Positions 26,499-34,441 of a DNA stretch of 53,688 nucleotides are shown in pieces (within the stretch, counting starts at the first letter, position 1; every line of letters begins with the position of its first letter). A program made the translations under genes and the position numbers. The notes beneath the pieces are model-generated. The model did not search any database and was not told where the DNA came from. It saw nothing but the letters and a program-made list of their open reading frames with translations. The stretch comes from Carpediemonas membranifera. Its lineage: Eukaryota; Fornicata. The DNA is taken from the NCBI GenBank assembly GCA_019828565.1, contig JAHDYR010000057.1:1-53688 (forward strand). The letters are read 5' to 3'.

Positions 26499-27953
26499 TT
26501 AAACAATGTCATCTGCCTCGTCCTCCCGTGGGGTGCCCTCGTCGCTTGAAGACACATCGCCCTCCTTCACCACCAGGTCCACCATCGTGTCCGATTGACC
26601 TAGCACGCCGTAGTCGCCGTCGGCAACGCTGCGACGAACAGTCTCGGCTAAAAGCGCCTTGCGTTCCTCGCTAAAATCGTCTGGGCGAGCGTCATATAGC
26701 GCCTGCAGGTCCTCAAGGGCCTTGCCCCACGAGATCTTGCCGTCACAGTAGTCCTGATATATCAGCTTCTCCAGGACGTTTGTCTCCGTCGTTTGGAGCT
26801 CGATGTCGTGTGTCTCTGCATAGGAGACCATCGCACGCCGCACACCTTCGGCGAACAGACGGGCGTCCGCCTTCTCCGCGTCAGTCGGGTAGTACACGGG
26901 TAGATAGTGCAGGTGCGCGTGGTTGACCACCTGGGTCTGACAGCGCCACAGGGAAAGGCTGATCGTGCAGGTGTCCCACGCGACATTGCACCGCTTGTGC
27001 GGGTAGTGGAGCAGCACAGGCTGGACAGGCATGCCGAGGCGGAAGATGCCGGGGCGGAAGGGCATGAGCCACTTGCCGTTGGTGGTCGAGCCCTCCGGGA
27101 ACAGCGTGGGGCTGGGGGCGTTGTGGTCGAAGCAGCGGTTCCGCAGCTGGTCCTGTGTTGCAGTCCTGGAGTCAGCAGCCTTTCTTTTGACCAGGACGAC
27201 CTGCCAGAGCGCGGCAAACGTGCGGATGATGGGAGCCTTGGCCAGCCCGGCCTTGGCGACGAAGGCGTGGTGGCCCTGCATGGCGAGGATGACGATGTCA
27301 ACGTACGAGGTGTGGTTGGAGATGACGGGGGGCTCCCAACCATCATCAAGCTGGGGTGAGTACTTGCCAAAGATCTTCGTCTTGATGCCGCACCAGCGAA
27401 GAGCAGTGCGACAGCCAATGCGCATCTCACGGCGCATGAGACACATGCGCCAGTCATTCCGGGGCGGCATGGGCTTCCCTGATGCCCACGCGACGTTGAA
27501 GAAGACGATGGCGGCGTAGAGACGATAAAATATCATAATGACCAAAAGACCGCCAAGTCGGACAAAAGGAAGCCACCATCCAAGCAAAATGACCTTCAAA
27601 GTCTCGTAGATAGAAAACCTAGGCCCCAGAGGGCCCTCATAGTGCATCACGGAGCTGAAGAGGAGAGCACGAACGTCGGAAGAGGGTGCACGGAGCGGAG
27701 GCGGGCCTTTGGGTGTTCTATAAGCTCGTAGTAATATATCTCCAACCATGGGCGGAGTATTCTCCCAGCCAGGGAAGACTGATCGGCGAAAACTTTTTCT
27801 CACTTCGGGATCACCTCCCAATTGAGAGCTTCCGTGATCTCGTGCATGAATATTGCCTTGGGTCAGCCAGCACCGTTTCCTCTTTTTTGGCGTTTTGTAA
27901 GTTCTCGATGGTCTCACCGATATCGGAAAAAGAATTCGATTTCGAATGATCAA
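26499..27953 (-). CDS. LPCAT-like lysophospholipid acyltransferase
   Basis: A membrane-bound glycerolipid acyltransferase of the PlsC/LPLAT superfamily, up to 484 residues. Motif I is NHTSYVD (H-x4-D), and motif III is FPEGSTTNGKWLMPF followed by FRLGMPVQPV. Upstream, PRFSIYETLKVILLGWWLPF matches the segment that precedes the membrane helices in LPCAT1/2 and LPEAT proteins, which re-acylate lysophospholipids at the ER. There are two to three hydrophobic helices before motif I. No EF-hands are seen in the C-terminal part. The start is uncertain: residues 1-68 have no family match, and MVGDILLRAY at 27749 or an unrecognised intron upstream are alternatives. Confidence 0.85.
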   Translation of the reverse strand: MIIRNRILFPISVRPSRTYKTPKKRKRCWLTQGNIHARDHGSSQLGGDPEVRKSFRRSVFPGWENTPPMVGDILLRAYRTPKGPPPLRAPSSDVRALLFSSVMHYEGPLGPRFSIYETLKVILLGWWLPFVRLGGLLVIMIFYRLYAAIVFFNVAWASGKPMPPRNDWRMCLMRREMRIGCRTALRWCGIKTKIFGKYSPQLDDGWEPPVISNHTSYVDIVILAMQGHHAFVAKAGLAKAPIIRTFAALWQVVLVKRKAADSRTATQDQLRNRCFDHNAPSPTLFPEGSTTNGKWLMPFRPGIFRLGMPVQPVLLHYPHKRCNVAWDTCTISLSLWRCQTQVVNHAHLHYLPVYYPTDAEKADARLFAEGVRRAMVSYAETHDIELQTTETNVLEKLIYQDYCDGKISWGKALEDLQALYDARPDDFSEERKALLAETVRRSVADGDYGVLGQSDTMVDLVVKEGDVSSSDEGTPREDEADDIV

Positions 27954-28099
27954 AGCCGAGACTGACGATGCATGGGGCGCTTTTGGCTACCATTATGTGA
28001 GTTAGCGAGCTCCAGATCTTGTGAATAGGCCAGCTTTGTCCATGTGCCAAATCCGACAAAACCACACCACGTCGTCAAGTCGTTCCCAGCGCTTTTACA

Positions 28100-29332
28100 A
28101 TGGTTGGAGAATGCATATTCCTAGCAGTTGGACAATGTGGAAATCAGCTGTGCTGGGACTTCTTCGATACTATCGCCACAGAGCATGATTTGCTCAAAAA
28201 GCCTCACGGCTACGGCCTCTCGCAGTTCTTCAGCGAATACACTGACATAACCGATAACAAGACACATTACCGCGCCCGTTGTCTGATGATGGACACCGAA
28301 GAGGGCGTACTGAACACGCTCCGCCGCACCCACCGGATCCGGGGCCTCTTCCAGCCCGAGTTCATGGTCTCCGACGTCTCTGGAACCGGCAACAACTGGG
28401 CCCGGGGGTACTATGAGTTTGGGGACAAGTTCAATCATCACATCGAGGACCGGACGAGGAAGATCATGGAGGGGTGCGAGTCCGCCCACGCCTTCGTCAT
28501 GACCCACAGTATGTCGGGCGGGTCTGGCTCTGGTCTCGGGTCCTATCTGCTGGAGATGCTGCATGACCTGTACCCCGCCCAGAAGCGGGTGACGCTAACC
28601 ATGGCGCCCAGTGCAGAGACAGACGACGTCATCACCGCGCCTTACAACTCAATAATGACCGCAAATGCAATCGTACAGCACGCAGACCTGACTCTTGTTG
28701 GTGATAACCAATCTCTTTCCGATCAAATCACCCAGGGTGACTCGAAGGCCAAACTCTCGAACTTCTCCTCCTTGAACTCAGCTGCCATTCGCCCCTTAGT
28801 CAACCTCACAGCCCCGCAGCGGCTCGGCGGGTCGGCCCCGGTCACCCTGCCCGGCTTGATTTACGACATATGCCCCCGCCTGCACATGCCCTTTGTGACC
28901 CACGCCACGATCGGGGCAGCAGACGGGTCATCCATCGCCAAGGTCTTCCGGCCCAAGAAATGGTCTCTCGCATCGTACCACGACGATGAGACGCCCTCTG
29001 TGTTCTCCGGCTCGCTGTTCTCTCGTGGTGACATGCCCTCGGCAGATTCGGTCAGGACCGCAATGGAAAAGATTCGAAGCACCAGATTCACTTCAGATTT
29101 AATGAGATACGGTCTGTCTAGATACGATTCGCCCGGCCTCCACGAGACCACCGCGATCTTTGGATCAGATCTAGTGGCTAACATGCTCGACACGGGCATT
29201 CTATCCAAGTTTGACAAGATGTACAAGGCCAAAGCCAGCGTCCACCTCTACACTCAGGCGGGTATGGAGTCAGCGCAGTTTATGGCAGCTCGGGATATTG
29301 TTGCCACGTGCGGGGCGGCATACAGGGAGTGA
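28100..29332 (+). CDS. TUBE1: Epsilon-tubulin
   Basis: A 410-residue tubulin. The N-terminus (VGQCGNQ) and GTP-binding tubulin signature (HSMSGGSGSGLGSYL) are intact. Choice of epsilon rests on family-specific stretches: DVSGTGNNWARG, PSAETDDVITAPYNSI and the C-terminal MYKAKASVHLYTQAGMESAQF. It lacks the acidic tail of alpha and beta tubulins. Epsilon-tubulin is required, with delta-tubulin, for triplet microtubules and stable basal bodies, and is lost from lineages with simplified centrioles. The gene is 146 bases from the divergent acyltransferase gene and convergent with the next gene (58 bases between stops). Confidence 0.88.
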   Translation: MVGECIFLAVGQCGNQLCWDFFDTIATEHDLLKKPHGYGLSQFFSEYTDITDNKTHYRARCLMMDTEEGVLNTLRRTHRIRGLFQPEFMVSDVSGTGNNWARGYYEFGDKFNHHIEDRTRKIMEGCESAHAFVMTHSMSGGSGSGLGSYLLEMLHDLYPAQKRVTLTMAPSAETDDVITAPYNSIMTANAIVQHADLTLVGDNQSLSDQITQGDSKAKLSNFSSLNSAAIRPLVNLTAPQRLGGSAPVTLPGLIYDICPRLHMPFVTHATIGAADGSSIAKVFRPKKWSLASYHDDETPSVFSGSLFSRGDMPSADSVRTAMEKIRSTRFTSDLMRYGLSRYDSPGLHETTAIFGSDLVANMLDTGILSKFDKMYKAKASVHLYTQAGMESAQFMAARDIVATCGAAYRE

Positions 29333-29390
29333 GTCTGAGAGTAAAGTTTACCGCGCCAGCCCTGGAATAGCACCATTCAGCAGTGCCATC

Positions 29391-30695
29391 TCACTCGACG
29401 CCCGTCTTGCTCCAGGGATAGCCCCGTTGCCGCTTCTCCCGCTCGTATTCGGCCACCACTGCGCCTACAAGACCCGTCTTGAAGTTCTCCCACTCTACGA
29501 CCTTGTTGTAAGTCGCCTGGATGTCAGCGAGGGTTGGATACTTGCGGGCGGCCGCGTTGAACTTCAGGACGGCCTCCTTTGTGATCTGTCGCATGAAGTC
29601 CGACCTGGGCAGGCAGATCAGCTGGGTGCTCTCGAGGCAGACGATTGTGGCCTGTCGGGGGGAGCCGGTGAGCACGGCGAGCTCCCCGAAGTATGACTCG
29701 GGGCCCAGTCGGTAGAGCTCGAAGTGCCGCTCGGGCAGGGTCTTGTTGGCATCCTTCTTGCCAGCTGGCTTGACCTTCTTGAGAACCGCGACGTTACCCG
29801 AGACAATGAAGAACACGTGCGATGCCTTTGGATCGCCCTCCTTGCATATCACGTGGCCCGTGTTGAACTGCTTCGTGGCAGAGACGTCCGTCAGCCTGCG
29901 GAGGGTCTCGTCCGGCAACGAGGACAGCACTGGGTGTTTCCTGAGGAACGTGAACCGTGTGAACTGCTTCCTCTTCTCCACGGTGAGCAAGATCCTCGTG
30001 TAGTCCGCCCGTCTCAGCGTGGCGCACTCCATGTCCTCGACACACAGGATGGACGCCGCCCTCGGCTTGTTCGACAGTAGGGCCAGCTCCCCGAACTGGT
30101 CGCCCTTGGTGAGTGTTGCTCTGACAGCCCCGTTGACGATGACGTTAGCCGATCCTTTCAGGATGATGAAGAAGGTGTCGCCCTCGTCCCCTTGGTGGAA
30201 TACGTACTTACCCTTCTTCAGCGCCTTATAGTTGCACTGCCGTGCGAATGCCGGGGTGATGTCCTTTGCCTGGTGGAAGAAGGCGAGGGACCCTATCATC
30301 TCAGCAACGGCCCGGATGTCTGACGGAGTACGGTCGTCGGGCCGTTTAGTCTGGACTATGTCTCGTAACATGCGGAGAGACGCCTTGTTCCAGATGGAGA
30401 GCCCCTGAGAGGCGGCGATGTCCGTGTACTCGGCACGGATGCTCGACTTTGGCTGGGAGCTGTCCGCGGTTCTCTCGGCATGCTGCTCATACGTGCTGAG
30501 GAACTCAAAAAGTCGCTCATGAGTGTCCATACGAGATGTGGCGGTGGGTACTTCCACCTCGTCGACGCTTTCAGCGTCACTATCGCCTCCGGCCGCGTCG
30601 TCCTCAGTCTTCGCGAGATCGGGGTACAGCTCGTTTAAACTATCGAGCGTCAGCTGTTCAAGGCGCTGCTGAAGTGTCGACGCTCGTTCCGTCAT
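29391..30695 (-). CDS. Tandem cyclic-nucleotide-binding protein, PKA regulatory subunit-like
   Basis: A 434-residue protein with two CNB domains (~155-275 and ~280-400). Each has the phosphate-binding cassette: FGELALLSNKPRAAS in the first, FGELAVLTGSPRQAT in the second; both keep the Glu and Arg that contact the cyclic nucleotide ribose-phosphate. The N-terminal 150 residues are acidic and lack an RIIa dimerisation domain. The inhibitor-type RRxS/RRxA pseudosubstrate site of PKA regulatory subunits is not evident. It could be a PKA regulatory subunit of divergent type or a PKA-independent cNMP sensor; the PDDRTPSDIRAV linker recalls EPAC and CNBD2-type proteins. It likely acts in cytosol or flagellum. 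Confidence 0.85.
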   Translation of the reverse strand: MTERASTLQQRLEQLTLDSLNELYPDLAKTEDDAAGGDSDAESVDEVEVPTATSRMDTHERLFEFLSTYEQHAERTADSSQPKSSIRAEYTDIAASQGLSIWNKASLRMLRDIVQTKRPDDRTPSDIRAVAEMIGSLAFFHQAKDITPAFARQCNYKALKKGKYVFHQGDEGDTFFIILKGSANVIVNGAVRATLTKGDQFGELALLSNKPRAASILCVEDMECATLRRADYTRILLTVEKRKQFTRFTFLRKHPVLSSLPDETLRRLTDVSATKQFNTGHVICKEGDPKASHVFFIVSGNVAVLKKVKPAGKKDANKTLPERHFELYRLGPESYFGELAVLTGSPRQATIVCLESTQLICLPRSDFMRQITKEAVLKFNAAARKYPTLADIQATYNKVVEWENFKTGLVGAVVAEYEREKRQRGYPWSKTGVE

Positions 30696-30969
30696 TTGCT
30701 TTGGTCGTTATATGTGAAATCGGAGGGCAGTCTTGGGTGCCGTGCAGCTGATCGTACATGCTCGCCTGTGAGTGGGTGGAGCCCGGTGTAGTGAGTCTAT
30801 CCATGCTGTTTGTCGAAGATCTTGAGACCCAGGATGAAATCAATGAAGCTTCACAGTGGACATATGGTAGCTGCGCACCTCATTTGCTCAACATTCACGG
30901 CCAATACACCTCCTACAGACCCACCACATTTTCATTCCGCAGTTTTTCGAGCAAAACCAGCGCAAACCC

Positions 30970-31962
30970 ATGTCTGAGCTTTTCCAAATCTCTGAGGACC
31001 AGAACTCCATCGACAAGCTTATTGAGCTTCTTACTGGCGACGACTCTTCCGCTCGCGGCTTCGCTCTCAACATGCTCACTACGATGCGCGATCATCCCGA
31101 TTTCAAGAAGGCTGACCAGATGGATCGCTGTATTTCCGCTGCTTTTGACCTCATTGAGAAGGACGAGGAAGTTCCCACCAACGAGATCACCGATGTCATG
31201 CGCTTCCTCGTTGAGTTTGCCGCCAGACGCGAGCTCGACGGCTACCGTTCCGGCCCCATGCTTGAGCGCTTCTTCCCCATCCTGAAGAGCTTCGCCCCCA
31301 TCCCCGAGGAAGGTGACGAGACCTCCACCGCCCAGCGCTACAACTGGAAGCAGCTCGAGGTGGCCCTCTTCATCGTCCACCTCCTCGGCGCCAAGGCCGT
31401 CTCGACATTCAACACCCTCTGCGGTGGCTCCGAGTCTTTCTCCGGCCAGCCTGGCGAGATGGAGGAGGCCGAGAAGCAGGCTGCGGAGCTCAAGGCCTGG
31501 ATGCAACCTATCGTCGACACGGCCGTCGAGTACATCGAGCAGATCCAGCTCGCTGGCAAGAAGTTCCAGGCGCAGGCCCGTGTGGCTGCCGCGCAGTATG
31601 ACCTCGACAAGATCATTGCCGCCGAGGCCGGTGAGGAGGAGCCCGCTCCTCCCGCCGAGCTCGAGGAGATCAAAAAGAAGAAGGAGGCCATGGACCAGGC
31701 CCGGAGCGCTGTCAGCAACGTCATTGCCCTCGCGAATGCCATTCTCGGCTCTGAGAAGCACAAGGGCCCCCGCGTCTACAGGGACCTCAAGAAGCCCAGC
31801 TGGCGGAAGCCGTTCCCTGCAATGATGCCCAGACAGAAGAAGGAGGAGAAGAAGGGCGATAAGAAGCCCGTGAAGAGGGCCGGCGCCCAGGCCCAGACCC
31901 CCAAGGCTGAAGGCGAGAAGAAGGCGCGGGCCGGGAAGAGAGGCCGCGGCAAGAAGGAGTAA
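30970..31962 (+). CDS. API5: API5-like helical repeat protein
   Basis: A 330-residue, all-helical protein. The middle and C-terminal part follows API5 (apoptosis inhibitor 5/AAC-11): an acidic loop, then RYNWKQLEVALFIVHLLGAKA (family: FSYVECLLYSFHQLG), a long helical region and a final RVYRDLKKPSWRKP segment in the position of the family's LSWKP, ending in a Lys/Gly/Ala-rich basic tail. API5 is a nuclear HEAT/ARM protein with reported roles in mRNA export and survival signalling. The N-terminal HEAT repeats are shorter than in animals (family ~500 residues). Identification rests on pattern and layout. The long minus-strand open frame over the same bases is an antisense shadow. Confidence 0.5.
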   Translation: MSELFQISEDQNSIDKLIELLTGDDSSARGFALNMLTTMRDHPDFKKADQMDRCISAAFDLIEKDEEVPTNEITDVMRFLVEFAARRELDGYRSGPMLERFFPILKSFAPIPEEGDETSTAQRYNWKQLEVALFIVHLLGAKAVSTFNTLCGGSESFSGQPGEMEEAEKQAAELKAWMQPIVDTAVEYIEQIQLAGKKFQAQARVAAAQYDLDKIIAAEAGEEEPAPPAELEEIKKKKEAMDQARSAVSNVIALANAILGSEKHKGPRVYRDLKKPSWRKPFPAMMPRQKKEEKKGDKKPVKRAGAQAQTPKAEGEKKARAGKRGRGKKE

Positions 31963-32257
31963 GGTAAACATAGGAGGAATCTCGATTAGGGTGGTGGTAG
32001 CTGCCTGCTGCTACCTCGTGGTGTTTGAGGGAAACGCAGATTAGTGCCGTTCGTTGTGTGCTATTGAAGGGTCGAACAATGTGTTTATACTGCGCAACAC
32101 TGCCCTGTCTCCCTCCTACTCACGTCTTAAGTCGGTAGGGAGATCGTCTTCTCCAGGGCTTCCACAAAGCGTCTTCTTCGTGGACGTCAGCGCAGCTGCA
32201 AACATCACAATCGCACACGTCGTCTCATTGTCTTCTATTCCACATTAAATTCACTTC

Positions 32258-32470
32258 TTGGACAACCCCAGGTCAATGGGCCGTCTGCTCAGCCTGAGCA
32301 CCGATGGGGTCTGTGTGGCGGTGACGGTTAAGCGAGGCGGCCACTATCGACCACAACATGATGCGAGCATGCCTGTTCGAAAGCGAGCGAGGGGGCGGGA
32401 GAAAGAGCGCCCCCGACTCGGGACCAATAATGCCGATGCTCCGCCCGCGCCGGATCCTGATGCCCACCTC
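32258..32470 (+). pseudogene. Fanzor-like RuvC nuclease, 5' fragment (cut by element A)
   Basis: Seventy-one codons, ending in DAHL exactly at the LTR border. The segment LSTDGVCVAVTV matches the 'TDG' strand that precedes RuvC-I in Fanzor and TnpB-like proteins. Read across the insertion, using one copy of the CCTC target site, DAHL continues in frame to MGFDPGARS of the 3' fragment at 38,516. The expected N-terminal WED/REC part is not recognisable upstream: the same frame is open from 32054 but has a TAA at 32246-32248, and its product has no clear family match. The gene was probably already truncated or divergent before being split. Confidence 0.6.
32467..32470. repeat. Target-site duplication of element A, left copy
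   Basis: CCTC, matching the right copy at 38512-38515 immediately outside the LTR. Four-base duplications are usual for Ty3/gypsy integrases. Confidence 0.85.
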
Positions 32471-32579
32471 TGTGCCTCGCTAATGCGGAGAATGCTTTTA
32501 TATGGAAAGAAGAGAAAACCCTTGTGCCAATAAATGGCTTAAACTGTATAAATGATTAGTGTGGTCTATGACCACCACA
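32471..32579 (-). repeat. Element A 3' LTR (109 bp)
   Basis: Same sequence as 38400-38511 except for one substitution near 32512 and a 3-nt deletion. Ends TGTG and CACA. It contains the hairpin GTGGTC-ATA-GACCAC near the outer U3 end and a TATA box (ATATAAAAG on the minus strand) about 25 bases from the U5 end. Confidence 0.95.
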
Positions 32580-33317
32580 CTGCCCCTCCATGCCTGGGTA
32601 ATAGGCATGACACTCAACGAGTTACGGGGGTTAGGTTGGCCTAGGGTCATCCGTGTTATAGTTTGGTGCCACCCAAGCTATGCAACGGTCTACTCCATTG
32701 GCAGTGGAGTGGGCAACGCCCGACCCGCGGTCTTCCGATACGGAATTATGGTATCACCAACGGTGACATGGGAATAAAACCCGACAGCTGTATATGATAA
32801 CGTGGATCCACTGTGTAAGCAATTGCTATGTTACGTGTTAAGATGGTCTTACCAGGGCTTCGCCGCCCTCATGAACCGCATATAGGGTCCGAACTTACCG
32901 ACGTCAATGACAGTCAAACGGACGGCTAGGGTTCGCCCGTATTCATAGAGGCTTATCCCTGCCCCTCCACGGCCTCATATGGCCGTGTTTCGAAAATTAT
33001 TACATGTTACGTAGGCTTCTAACGTAATTCGGGGGTTGATCTTGGCGTCTTCGTCAATAACACGAAGTACTGTACAATTTGCGCTAAAACTTACGTAGAC
33101 GCCGAAAAAGGCATTAATCGGCTCCGAAACGCCTTCGTTGGCGAGTTCTGGGCCTTTCTTTTTTCTTGGCGAGAACGTACTTCAATAACAACATCAGCTG
33201 GCTTCTGATGAAGCTAATAGGCTACAGCACTTGGTAAATAGATGAATTAGCTTGATTTGGCGTTCTATTATTGCTCTAGGTTTCGTCCTTGAGCCGATCG
33301 TTCCAAAAGTGCAGGAT
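32580..33317. other. Element A internal non-coding region
   Basis: On the minus strand this is the 3' untranslated end of element A, starting with the polypurine tract at 32580-32589. On the plus strand it is the upstream region of the antisense gene at 33,318 and would have to contain its promoter. No coding sequence is recognised in it. Confidence 0.5.
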
Positions 33318-34399
33318 ATGTCGTCGTCAACTCAGTTGATGTCGGACAACGCAGCCGTAGAGGCAATTCTGGATACCATTCGCGCGAAAATCGTCGAAAT
33401 TGGTGACGAGGAACTCACCAAGCCTCTTGTTTCCGCCCATTCCGCCGTATGTCGCTCTCTTCGTGCTCAAACACGTACTCAGCGCAAGCGCTTGGCCTCC
33501 GGTAACCTGTAAGTAACAAATATCAATCAACCACTCATCCAGGCACCGTGTACAAGCCGCAGAGCGTGTTACTCGACCCGTGACGGCATCTATGAATCTT
33601 CCCCGCGACATCAGAGCTGAGGTCTCCCGGCGCCTGAATGGCTACAGCAACTCGATTGAAATGCCTCTTCAGCGTATCTTCGACGCCATTGAGCAGGGTC
33701 GCCTCCACGACGCCGCGGTAGTCACCGATGTTAAGAAGTCTCGCCAGATTCTTAACCTCGTGGCTTACTGCCAGTTCGCTCTCGCTGGGGTGGTGACCCA
33801 CCTCAAGATCAAGCTGTGCCCGACGCTCACTGATGGCGATATCGTCTCAGCAGCCCTCCGGAGTGGCGACATCAGCCTGACCGGTAGTGGGCGCTACTCT
33901 GCCGGGCTCGTGGCCGCAGTTCGCGCTGCTGCCGGTGTCACGTCGGATACCACGGCTCGCGGATACCTCAACCGCCTGCTGATCCTCGTCCTCTCGCCCG
34001 ATTACTTCCGAGTGGCACTCTTCGGGATCAGCCGCTGCATCTCAGCTCCCAGCGCCTTCTGGGCGACCCTGGTCGACGAGCTGTGTCGCGAGGGTCACCT
34101 GCCTGCGATCGGTGACGAGGTCCACTGGGAGCCTATTCAGGTCTCGGACCCGGACCGTTACTACACCGTGACGTGTGTTGTCCGTCATGAATTCCTCAAA
34201 ACGACTCGTGGACCTGGGACCTTCGCTCTCATACTCCAGTATGAGGGGTTACTCTGGCCTCAGCATCGTCTGGCTGAACGCCGATCTCTGTCTCGTCCGT
34301 TGTGTGCGCGACTATCTTGCTGAGCACGATCTTGAGCGCCACGCTGACGCGTCTTGGTTGGTCGAGCTGACCGATACCGAGGAGTCGGACGACGAATAA
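33318..34399 (+). CDS. Antisense gene inside element A, unknown function, two inferred introns
   Basis: Exons 33318-33508, 33543-34238 and 34264-34399 give 340 residues. Intron 1 (34 nt, GTAAGT...CATCCAG) and intron 2 (25 nt, GTATGAG...CTCAG) are inferred because each joins open frames without a stop; intron 2 could instead be a frameshift. The protein is soluble and helical, with a central repetitive Ala/Leu-rich part (~150-240) and a very acidic end (TDTEESDDE). No domain recognised. It lies wholly within the LTRs, opposite to gag-pol, and is convergent with pol (42 bases between stops). Some plant chromoviruses also carry an antisense gene here, but no sequence relation is claimed. An upstream in-frame ATG at 33252 is possible. 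Confidence 0.5.
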
Positions 34400-34441
34400 A
34401 TCTGATGACTTGACGCTGGAGCGATTAGATGTGGTGAAGAT

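Noticed and set aside
29338-29348. Giardia-like AGTAAA polyadenylation signal after epsilon-tubulin
   Set aside because: Similar words follow a few other stops (for example adenylate kinase) but many genes here lack them, so no consistent signal could be supported.
30913-31971. 352-codon minus-strand open frame, Leu/Gly-rich
   Set aside because: Antisense of the API5-like gene, whose frame has normal protein composition and a family pattern.
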